The translations under genes were made by a program, and so were the position numbers. A stretch of DNA of 5,235 bases from positions 1 through 5,235 of the forward strand of contig CAMPIR010000050.1 of the NCBI GenBank assembly GCA_946886435.1. Reading direction: 5' to 3'. Each line of letters begins with the position of its first letter. Position 1 is the stretch's first letter. The notes below the pieces were generated by a model. The model was not told the DNA's origin. It saw nothing but the letters and a program-made list of their open reading frames with translations, and searched no databases. The DNA comes from an uncultured Candidatus Saccharibacteria bacterium. GTDB lineage: Bacteria; Patescibacteria; Saccharimonadia; Saccharimonadales; UBA5946. Of the stretch, positions 1 to 5,235 are shown piece by piece.

Positions 1-515
1 AGCCCCATGATCGCCGGTCGCAGTTCTATGAGGATCTTGCGTACCAGTTGAGATTTGAGCCCGCGGATGGCAGGATATACCGGCACGATACGACCACCGC
101 TGACCGCCAAGTCCTTGACCTGCTCAACGCTCGGGTTGACGATCTGGTAGCGTTGTCGCTGCAGCCCGAACTCCCCAGAAACTAACCATTCGCCGCCACT
201 TTTGAGCTGCTCGGTACGATAGCCCTGGTTAAACCAGACGACGGGGACTTTGGCGCTATCATCGACGAGAACCGCCTCGGTAACACTCATACCACGACGA
301 ACCCGTCGGGTCGTGACACCGCTAAATGACCCCTTTACCGAAACTTTGCCCGGTTTTATATGAGCGATCTTACCTACCGCTGAGAAATCTTCGTGTTTTC
401 GAGGCAGAAAGTGTATCAGATCCCCGACTGTATTGAGGCCAGCTACCGCCAACTGTTCAGCCGTTTTTGGGCCAACGCCCTTTATAGCCGTAAGTGGCGT
501 CGTAAGCCGGATCAT
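1..515 (-). CDS. recG: ATP-dependent DNA helicase RecG, N-terminal part (3' end outside the window)
   Basis: RecG is a superfamily 2 helicase that remodels stalled replication forks and branched recombination intermediates. Only 171 residues are present; family members are usually around 680 or more, so the helicase motor lies beyond the left edge. Visible are a helix-hairpin-helix-like start (IKGVGPKTAEQL, residues 11-22), then TVGDLIHFLPRKHEDF (29-44), the OB-fold wedge domain (about 50-130) with the aromatic WFN at 94-96, where family members place residues that stack at the fork junction, and GRIVPVYPAIRGLKS (141-155), the usual link toward the helicase domains. The ATG at 513-515 puts the hairpin motif eight residues in, a plausible compact N-terminus without the long leader helices of some RecGs. 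It overlaps the tyrS stop by one base and has no clear Shine-Dalgarno of its own, so it is probably translated by coupling. Identification by recalled family pattern; high confidence. Confidence 0.93.
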   Translation of the reverse strand, partial: MIRLTTPLTAIKGVGPKTAEQLAVAGLNTVGDLIHFLPRKHEDFSAVGKIAHIKPGKVSVKGSFSGVTTRRVRRGMSVTEAVLVDDSAKVPVVWFNQGYRTEQLKSGGEWLVSGEFGLQRQRYQIVNPSVEQVKDLAVSGGRIVPVYPAIRGLKSQLVRKILIELRPAIMG

Positions 516-517
516 TA
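513..517 (-). promoter_or_regulatory. TAATG stop/start overlap coupling tyrS to recG
   Basis: On the minus strand the tyrS stop TAA (517-515) and the recG start ATG (515-513) share base 515. The last tyrS codons carry no evident purine-rich ribosome-binding site. This is the classic arrangement for termination-reinitiation, so recG translation probably depends on ribosomes finishing tyrS. The overlap is seen directly; the coupling is inferred. Confidence 0.75.
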
Positions 518-1723
518 GCGGACCAGAATAAAGCTGTTTTTGCCTTTTTTAATAAGACACGGACTGGAAAGCTCGCTATCCTCTAGAACTTTTTCACCGT
601 TTACGCTGACTGCACCGCCAACAAGCAAACGCTTGGCTTCGCCGTTACTCGTCGCAACGCCACTCGCTACGAGAGCCTCGACAATGTGACCGCTATCAGT
701 GGTCGGGATCTCCTGGGCTAGCGCATCGAGCTCATCGTTATTTAGGTCGGCAAACGGCCGGCCACCGAAGAGAACTTCTGTAACATTTTTTGACTGCTCG
801 GCTTGTGCTTCGCCGTGTACGATCTTGGTTGCTTCATAGGCCAGTGCTCGCTGAGCGGTCCTGTTGGCAGCATTTTCGGCAGTGGCGGCGGCAAGCTCCT
901 CGACAGCCTCTTTTGTTAGCAGTGTGTATACCTTTAGGTAATCGATCACGCCTTCGTCGTCGGTGTTGAGCCAGAACTGGTAGAACTTGAACGGGCTGGT
1001 TTTGTTTGGGTCGAGCCAAACGGCGCCGTCTTCGGACTTGCCGAACTTTTTGCCGGTCGCACGGTTTACGATCAGCGGTGTCGAGTAGACGTGCGCTTCA
1101 CCACCCTCTAGTTTCCGTATCAGACTAACGCCAGTGATACTGTTGCCCCATTGATCAGCGCCGCAAACCTGAAGCGTCGCGCCTTTTTCGCGGAACAGAT
1201 GGAGAAAATCATAGCCCTGTATGAGCGAGTAGCTAAACTCCGCATAGCTGATGCCTGCACCGCCTTCGCCTATGCGACTCTGGACAAACTCGCGATCAAG
1301 CATCTGGGTTATCGACATGTGCTTACCGATGACACGGAGGAAGTCTAGGTAGTTGATGTTCTTAAACCAGTCATAATTGTCGACAATCTCAAACGCCTGT
1401 CCGTCAAAGACGGTTTTGTATTGGCCGGCGATTGCTTCTTTGTTGGCTGCGATCTCTTCGAGGGTTATGAGGTCCCGCTCTTGCTTTTTGCCGTCGGGGT
1501 CGCCGATCATACCGGTGGCACCGCCGACCAGGAGGATAGCCTTGTAGCCATGCGCAATAAAATGTCGGACCATCATAGCTGCGGCAAGATTGCCGATAGT
1601 CATAGAGTCGGCACTCGGGTCAACGCCCCAGTAGAGCGTGCGTGGCTCATTAACGGCGCTGATATCTGAAAATGTAGTCTGGTTGACGAATCCTCGCCAG
1701 GTCAGTTCTTCGGCTAAAGTCAT
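515..1723 (-). CDS. tyrS: Tyrosine--tRNA ligase (TyrRS), complete, 402 aa
   Basis: Cytoplasmic class I aminoacyl-tRNA synthetase that activates tyrosine with ATP and charges tRNA-Tyr. The N-terminus (TLAEELTWRGFVNQTT) is typical of bacterial TyrRS and supports the ATG at 1721-1723. The Rossmann catalytic domain spans about 28-225: YWGVDPSADS (31-40), the HIGH-equivalent TIGN (42-45), GGATGMIGDPDGKKQER (67-83), and tyrosine-pocket residues Y31, D75, Y165, Q169 and D172. The KMSKS-equivalent KFGKS is at 226-230, followed by AVWLDPNKTSPFKFYQFW (234-251), characteristic of TyrRS rather than TrpRS. A helical anticodon-binding region follows, then a C-terminal S4 RNA-binding domain (about 346-402). 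Length is near the family norm of roughly 400-430. Oddity: the first His of HIGH is Thr, the last is Asn, and the upstream Thr of the DPTADS motif is Ser. It is the first gene of a unit with recG. No T-box-like leader is visible. Confidence 0.97.
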   Translation of the reverse strand: MTLAEELTWRGFVNQTTFSDISAVNEPRTLYWGVDPSADSMTIGNLAAAMMVRHFIAHGYKAILLVGGATGMIGDPDGKKQERDLITLEEIAANKEAIAGQYKTVFDGQAFEIVDNYDWFKNINYLDFLRVIGKHMSITQMLDREFVQSRIGEGGAGISYAEFSYSLIQGYDFLHLFREKGATLQVCGADQWGNSITGVSLIRKLEGGEAHVYSTPLIVNRATGKKFGKSEDGAVWLDPNKTSPFKFYQFWLNTDDEGVIDYLKVYTLLTKEAVEELAAATAENAANRTAQRALAYEATKIVHGEAQAEQSKNVTEVLFGGRPFADLNNDELDALAQEIPTTDSGHIVEALVASGVATSNGEAKRLLVGGAVSVNGEKVLEDSELSSPCLIKKGKNSFILVR

Positions 1724-1735
1724 AGTTGTTTCGGA

Positions 1736-1741
1736 TTTCCT
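1736..1741 (-). promoter_or_regulatory. Possible ribosome-binding site of tyrS
   Basis: AGGAAA on the minus strand, 12 bases before the tyrS ATG at 1723. It is the only purine-rich Shine-Dalgarno-like stretch in the short leader. The spacing is longer than the usual 5-9 bases, so it may be weak or not used. Confidence 0.4.
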
Positions 1742-1765
1742 GTATCTTAAATACCTCTGTTAGTT

Positions 1766-1771
1766 AGTATA
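1766..1771 (-). promoter_or_regulatory. Candidate -10 box for tyrS-recG (leftward promoter)
   Basis: On the minus strand this reads TATACT, five of six matches to TATAAT. It would place the transcript start near 1759 and give a leader of about 36 bases. No convincing -35 hexamer lies 16-18 bases upstream (the sequence there reads ATCACT or similar), so the promoter call rests mainly on the -10 and its position in a divergent gap. Confidence 0.45.
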
Positions 1772-1803
1772 CCGTAAAAGTAGTTGTGAGTGATGCATTC
1801 GTG

Positions 1804-1809
1804 TATACT
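1804..1809 (+). promoter_or_regulatory. Candidate -10 box for the PBP gene (rightward promoter)
   Basis: TATACT, five of six matches to TATAAT, with a predicted start near 1816 and a leader of about 38 bases. At the optimal 17-base spacing the -35 position holds only TAGTTG (1781-1786); a better-matching TTGTGA (1784-1789) is too close at 14 bases. A weak or activator-dependent promoter is possible. It forms an exact mirror with the leftward -10 at 1766-1772. Confidence 0.5.
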
Positions 1810-1820
1810 TATGCATAAGT
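1807..1820. promoter_or_regulatory. Perfect 14-bp palindrome, candidate operator
   Basis: ACTTATGCATAAGT is its own reverse complement. Apart from one mismatch on each side it extends by two more pairs (TA at 1804-1805 with TA at 1822-1823), giving an imperfect 20-bp dyad. It covers the end of the -10 candidate and the expected transcription start of the PBP gene, where a dimeric repressor would block initiation. The symmetry is seen directly; the operator role is inferred and no regulator gene is nearby. A second ATGCAT core lies 18 bases upstream (1793-1798). Confidence 0.4.
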
Positions 1821-1830
1821 TTAAACACTC

Positions 1831-1839
1831 GAGAGGGAG
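1831..1839 (+). promoter_or_regulatory. Possible ribosome-binding site of the PBP gene
   Basis: GAGAGGGAG is strongly purine-rich and resembles a Shine-Dalgarno, but it ends 15 bases before the ATG at 1855. In-frame codons between it and the ATG offer no ATG, GTG or TTG start, and an in-frame TAA lies at 1822-1824, so the start cannot plausibly move upstream. The long spacing is real unless translation uses another signal. Confidence 0.4.
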
Positions 1840-1854
1840 TATCGATTTCTAATT

Positions 1855-4494
1855 ATGCCGTCGAAAAAACGTAGCAACAAGGCACTTAACGTTTACGCTA
1901 ACCTAAACAATCGTCGTCGATCAAACAAGGACTATCGTTCACGCCGTAAGGCCGAGTATCTCGCTACCCTCCCGAAACATCCAGTCAAGCGGTTTATGTA
2001 CCGTCTTCATCCACGACGTTTCTTCGCTTATTGGTTCAGCCGAGAAGGTGGGATCATGGCGCTCAAGATCGGTGGTGTCGGTATCTTGCTCATGGTACTC
2101 ATGTTCGGTGCGTTATTCGCCTACTATCGTCGTGAGCTCGACGCAATTCGTCCGAGCGAGCTAAGTAAGCGCGTCCAAACAACCGTCACAAAGTACTACG
2201 ACCGCAACGGCCAACTGCTGTGGGAGGACAAGGGTGACGGTGATTACAAGCTGGTCGTCAAGTCTGAAGATATCGCTGATTCGATGAAAAAAGCGACCAT
2301 CGCTATCGAGGATAAAGACTTCTACAAGCACGTTGGCTTCAGCCTAACCGGTATCACCCGCGCAGCAATCAGCAACGTCCAAGGCGATGGCGCAACTCAG
2401 GGTGGATCGACGCTTACCCAGCAACTCGTCAAACAGGTTTTCTTTGCTGACGAAGCCGGCAACCGGGGGTTGGGCGGTATCCCGCGCAAGATCAAAGAGC
2501 TGATATTGTCCGTAGAAGTTGAGCGTATGTACAACAAGGACCAGATATTAACCTTGTATCTGAACGAGTCGCCATATGGCGGCCGTCGTAACGGTGTCGA
2601 GTCGGCTGCGAAAACCTATTTCAATAAGTCAGCCAAAGATCTGACCCTCGCCGAATCAGCGCTTCTTGCTAGCATACCTCAGCTACCCGGCCTCTATGAT
2701 CCATACAACCCGGATGGACATAAGGCACTTATCTCGCGCCAACACACTACGCTGGACTATATGGTTGAGCAAGGCTATATCAAAAAAGCCGAAGCGGAAG
2801 CCGCCAAAAAGGTTGATATCATGGCGACGATTCAGCCCGAAACGAACCAGTTCAAGGGCATCAAAGCACCACACTTCGTACAAATGGTTAAGTCAGAGCT
2901 AGAAGCCAAGCTCGGCAAAAAGACTGTTGGCGCTGGAGGGTTAACGATAAAAACCACTCTCGACGTCAGAGCACAAGAGGTTGTTGACGCGGCTATAGAA
3001 AAGCTTTTCGCGAGCAGTCTCCCAGGCAAAGCAAACTTTGACAACGGGGCCGCAACGCTCGTTGATACGCAAACCGGACAGATTCTCGCACTGCGTGGTT
3101 CACGCGACTACCAGTATCCGGACTATGGTGCCGTCAACGCCGCCACGTCGTTTATCCAGCCAGGGTCAAGTATCAAACCGCTCGTCTTTGCGACACTATT
3201 CAAAGAACGTGATGGTCAGAATTACGGCGCCGGTTCTATACTGTCCGACAGTCCGCTACCGCAAAGTATCTACCGCACCGATGACGGGAAGTCTGTTGCT
3301 AACTTTGACAACAAATTCCGCGGCAATATACCGATTCGTTCCAGCCTGGCTGAATCCCGTAACGTTCCTGCCATCAAGGCCATGCATATCGCTGGCGTTG
3401 ACGATACAATCAAAAACATCCATGCCTACGGCGATCACAGCTACTGCACTCAGGGCGTCGACAAGCAGGTCGGTCTTGCCGCAGCTATCGGTGGATGTGG
3501 CCTAAAGCAAGTTGAGCACGCCAACGCCTTCGCTACGTTCGCACGCATGGGCGTCTACAAGCCAGTCAGTAGTATTCTCGAAGTCAAAAACTCTCAGGGC
3601 CAAGTTATCCAGCGTTGGAAAGATGAAGGTAAACAAGTCGCTGATCCTCAAATCACCTACATGATTGCCGATATCCTCAGCGATGACGCCGCACGTTCTC
3701 CATCCTATGGTCGAGGCGCAAGTGGCTTAAATGTCCCCGGCGTTAAAACAGCCACAAAGACCGGTACTTCAAACCTTGGAAAATTCTCTAAAGACCTCTG
3801 GATGAACAGTTTCTCAACTAAGGCTTCCCTGAGCGTTTGGGTCGGTAACCACGACAACACCTCTATGAGTAATGCACTCTCAAGTATCGTTGGGCCGACC
3901 GTCAGCATGATCATGCACGACACCCATATAAATATCTTCCAGCCAGAAGGCAGCTGGACACAAGGTGATTGGTTTGATCCTCCAAACGGCCTACAGCGCC
4001 TCTCGGTTTCTGGCCGCACTGACTGGTTCCCTTCCTGGTACAACAAACGAAGCGCGGCTGGTGTTGCAATGACCTTCGATAAGGTGTCGAAGAAAAAAGC
4101 AACCGATTGTACCCCGGAAAGCGCCGAGATACAACTCACCGTCCAGAAGATCACTGATCCTATCACCAAGAAAACGACCTATCTAGCACCAGACGGCTAC
4201 GACGCAAGCGTCAGTGACGATATTCACGGCTGTGATGATGTAGCCCCGTATGTGACTGATCTGGCATACATAAACGGCAAGCTTGTGGCAAAAGTTACAA
4301 AGACCACCCATCCACTCCAGAGTGTAGAGTTTAAAATCGGCGGACAAGTTATCGGTACGGTACCGATGAGTGGAAGCGGCGATGCGACGTTGGCGTACAA
4401 CGGAACCAGCAAACAAACCGTAACGGCAACCGTTATCGATACGGCCCTCCTTAGTAGTTCAAAGGACGCAGTCATAACCTTCCCTGACGAATGA
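1855..4494 (+). CDS. Class A penicillin-binding protein (PBP1A type): peptidoglycan glycosyltransferase/DD-transpeptidase, complete, 879 aa
   Basis: Bifunctional enzyme that polymerises lipid II into glycan strands and cross-links stem peptides outside the membrane. Order: a basic cytoplasmic N-terminus (1-66, 19 Lys/Arg); one transmembrane helix (about 69-91); a GT51 domain (about 120-300) with EDKDFYKHVG (catalytic Glu152), QGGSTLTQQLVKQ (182-194), RKIKE (211-215) and a YLNESPYGGRRNGVESAAKTYF segment; a linker with GGLTIKTTLD (361-370); and a penicillin-binding transpeptidase domain (about 395-690). The latter has SSIK (438-441, nucleophile Ser438), SRN (501-503), KTGTSN (635-640) and WVGNHDNTSM (662-671). 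All catalytic motifs are intact, so it should be active and bind beta-lactams. A tryptophan-rich stretch (701-730) and an Ig-like beta domain (about 797-879) follow. Four extracytoplasmic cysteines (531, 548, 752, 793) could form two disulfides. It is transcribed alone, divergent from tyrS and convergent with the PIN/TRAM gene. Confidence 0.96.
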   Translation: MPSKKRSNKALNVYANLNNRRRSNKDYRSRRKAEYLATLPKHPVKRFMYRLHPRRFFAYWFSREGGIMALKIGGVGILLMVLMFGALFAYYRRELDAIRPSELSKRVQTTVTKYYDRNGQLLWEDKGDGDYKLVVKSEDIADSMKKATIAIEDKDFYKHVGFSLTGITRAAISNVQGDGATQGGSTLTQQLVKQVFFADEAGNRGLGGIPRKIKELILSVEVERMYNKDQILTLYLNESPYGGRRNGVESAAKTYFNKSAKDLTLAESALLASIPQLPGLYDPYNPDGHKALISRQHTTLDYMVEQGYIKKAEAEAAKKVDIMATIQPETNQFKGIKAPHFVQMVKSELEAKLGKKTVGAGGLTIKTTLDVRAQEVVDAAIEKLFASSLPGKANFDNGAATLVDTQTGQILALRGSRDYQYPDYGAVNAATSFIQPGSSIKPLVFATLFKERDGQNYGAGSILSDSPLPQSIYRTDDGKSVANFDNKFRGNIPIRSSLAESRNVPAIKAMHIAGVDDTIKNIHAYGDHSYCTQGVDKQVGLAAAIGGCGLKQVEHANAFATFARMGVYKPVSSILEVKNSQGQVIQRWKDEGKQVADPQITYMIADILSDDAARSPSYGRGASGLNVPGVKTATKTGTSNLGKFSKDLWMNSFSTKASLSVWVGNHDNTSMSNALSSIVGPTVSMIMHDTHINIFQPEGSWTQGDWFDPPNGLQRLSVSGRTDWFPSWYNKRSAAGVAMTFDKVSKKKATDCTPESAEIQLTVQKITDPITKKTTYLAPDGYDASVSDDIHGCDDVAPYVTDLAYINGKLVAKVTKTTHPLQSVEFKIGGQVIGTVPMSGSGDATLAYNGTSKQTVTATVIDTALLSSSKDAVITFPDE

Positions 4495-4525
4495 AGAGAT
4501 AAGCCCGGTCCCCGCCGTAGGCATT

Positions 4526-4559
4526 AAAAATAGAGCGTCCTCTGCGGCGCTCTATTTTT
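4526..4559. terminator. Bidirectional intrinsic terminator between convergent genes
   Basis: A perfect 12-bp inverted repeat: AAAAATAGAGCG (4526-4537) and CGCTCTATTTTT (4548-4559) around a 10-base loop. The strong core is TAGAGCG/CGCTCTA. Rightward transcripts end in a T tract (4555-4560). Leftward transcripts see the A tract (4526-4530) as U. It lies 31 bases after the PBP stop and 10 bases beyond the PIN/TRAM stop, so it can serve both genes. Confidence 0.9.
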
Positions 4560-4569
4560 TTAAATAAAG

Positions 4570-5235
4570 TTATTTATTTGCAAGATCGACAAGTGTATCT
4601 TCGGGCGTTGCGCGACGCGCTCTTCCACTGCCGCGACGGGCGTTTTGGGGCCGTTCGTTGGTAGCAGAAGAGTTATTGCGTGTGGCTCCCTGGCTTTGGC
4701 TGCTAGCTTCACCGGGTGCTTGCGTCGCAACCGGCTTTGCAGTTTTTGGCGGCCGTGCACGATGGGCGTCAGTATCATGTGAAACCTTCTTAGCAGAAAG
4801 CCTCTTTGCGAACATCATCCGTCCAGCAGCGGTCTGCAATACGCGGGTTAGCTCGACGTCGGTAGTCTGACCGATCAGTTCGCGCGAATCATCGACGACG
4901 ACCATGGTGCCGTCATCCAGGTACCCAACGGCCTGTTTTTTATCTTGGCCTGGCTGTACCAGTTCAACGGAAATCTTCTCACCCGGCAAATGAACGACCC
5001 GTAACGCGTGAGCTAACTCATTGATGTTGATGATCTCAACCGACTGAACTCGAGCCGCTTTATTGAGGTTATAGTCGATCGTACATAGTTTTGCGCCACT
5101 GCGCTGCGCTAGGATGATGAGCTGTTCATCGACACCATGCTCGCTCACGCTGCCGTCATCACGAACTTCAACGTCAACATCAGGTAGTTCCTGAAGCTTC
5201 TCGATTACCTCAAGTCCAAAACGCGCTCGTTCACG
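4570..5235 (-). CDS. YacL-like PIN/TRAM-domain protein, C-terminal 221 residues (5' end outside the window)
   Basis: Frame is open to the right edge, so the true start is outside; the GTG at 5146-5148 is internal to the PIN fold and is not the start. Fragment numbering: residues 1-60 are the end of a PIN nuclease-like domain (RARFGLEVIEKLQEL; acidic residues in GVDEQL, Asp36, and TIDYNLNK, Asp54, which fit the conserved PIN carboxylates). Then comes INELAHALR, and a TRAM RNA-binding domain at about 83-145 (LPGEKISVELV, AVGYLDDGTMVVV, VLQTAAGRMMFAK). Family members (B. subtilis YacL type) carry N-terminal membrane helices before PIN, expected beyond the edge. The last 76 residues (146-221) are a low-complexity, Arg/Ser/Ala/Pro-rich tail, probably disordered, ending TPEDTLVDLANK. 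Likely role is membrane-linked RNA binding or cleavage, but the substrate is not known to me. Confidence 0.88.
   Translation of the reverse strand, partial: RERARFGLEVIEKLQELPDVDVEVRDDGSVSEHGVDEQLIILAQRSGAKLCTIDYNLNKAARVQSVEIININELAHALRVVHLPGEKISVELVQPGQDKKQAVGYLDDGTMVVVDDSRELIGQTTDVELTRVLQTAAGRMMFAKRLSAKKVSHDTDAHRARPPKTAKPVATQAPGEASSQSQGATRNNSSATNERPQNARRGSGRARRATPEDTLVDLANK

Noticed and set aside
834..1669. Several short open frames overlapping tyrS on either strand (for example 1151-1348 and 1421-1669 on plus, 834-1019 on minus)
   Set aside because: TyrRS is intact and continuous across them, and the translations resemble no family I know. Treated as shadows.
1819..1846. Small palindromes GTTTAAAC (1819-1826), CTCGAG (1828-1833) and ATCGAT (1841-1846) in the PBP leader
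   Set aside because: Six- to eight-base palindromes are expected by chance. They suggest restriction sites but do not form a stable leader structure, and only the 14-bp dyad at 1807-1820 is long enough to report.
1724..1854. T-box or other riboswitch upstream of tyrS
   Set aside because: The whole divergent gap is 131 bases, and the leader after the likely promoter is about 36 bases. That is too short, and no T-box motif or leader terminator is visible.
3038..3505. Open frame of 155 codons on the plus strand, out of frame within the PBP gene
   Set aside because: Covers the SxxK-SxN coding region in another frame. The PBP motifs are clearly in the other frame, and this product is low in recognisable features.
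3705..4169. Open frame of 154 codons on the minus strand inside the PBP gene
   Set aside because: Fully antisense to the tryptophan-rich and transpeptidase coding region. Its translation is a cysteine- and serine-scattered sequence with no recognisable domain, and it has no promoter or ribosome-binding site. It is a shadow of the real gene.
4183..4475. Short minus-strand open frames antisense to the PBP Ig-like domain
   Set aside because: No start signals, no domains, and they lie entirely within a well-supported gene.
4492..4527. Recoding of UGA as glycine (genetic code 25): the PBP stop is TGA, with an in-frame TAA 30 bases later
   Set aside because: The other full or partial genes run without internal TGA codons and end in TAA, the PBP domain is complete at the TGA, and the extra ten residues would run only to the base of the terminator. 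The standard bacterial code fits.
4658..4870. 70-codon plus-strand open frame opposite the PIN/TRAM tail and TRAM domain
   Set aside because: It starts downstream of the terminator without a promoter or ribosome-binding site, and is antisense to a recognisable TRAM domain.
5146..5148. GTG as the start of a short 192-residue protein
   Set aside because: The frame stays open upstream to the window edge and the upstream residues (RARFGLEVIEKLQEL) match the PIN fold of YacL-like proteins, so this codon is an internal valine.

Overview
The window holds four protein genes and no RNA gene, mobile element or CRISPR array that I can see. Two genes are complete: a tyrosyl-tRNA synthetase and a class A penicillin-binding protein (PBP). 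Two are cut by the window ends: recG at the left and a YacL-like PIN/TRAM-domain protein at the right. Base composition looks close to half GC by eye. The long reading frames use TGA only as a stop, so the recoded UGA=Gly code of Gracilibacteria/Absconditabacteria does not apply. The best guess for the source is a Saccharibacteria (TM7, Patescibacteria/CPR) chromosome. This rests on recalled family resemblance (the TIGN version of the TyrRS HIGH motif; the basic, LPKHP-containing N-terminus of the PBP), not on a search. A different Gram-positive-like lineage is possible.

Layout. Positions 1-515 (minus) encode the first 171 residues of RecG. Positions 515-1723 (minus) encode TyrRS; its stop codon overlaps the recG start codon by one base (TAATG), so the two form a tightly coupled tyrS-recG unit. 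Positions 1724-1854 are a divergent intergenic region with mirror-image -10-like boxes (AGTATAC/GTATACT) and a perfect 14-bp palindrome over the presumed start of the rightward transcript. Positions 1855-4494 (plus) encode an 879-residue bifunctional peptidoglycan glycosyltransferase/transpeptidase. Positions 4495-4569 are a short convergent gap with a strong bidirectional intrinsic terminator. Positions 4570-5235 (minus) encode the C-terminal 221 residues of the PIN/TRAM protein.

The genes do not form one pathway: they cover translation (TyrRS), replication-fork repair (RecG), cell-wall assembly (PBP) and probable RNA binding or processing (PIN/TRAM). This looks like an ordinary core-genome stretch, and I see no evidence of a new multi-gene system. 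The points most worth a second look are the altered ATP-binding signature of TyrRS, the palindromic divergent promoter region, the lineage-specific ends of the PBP, and the disordered tail of the PIN/TRAM protein.
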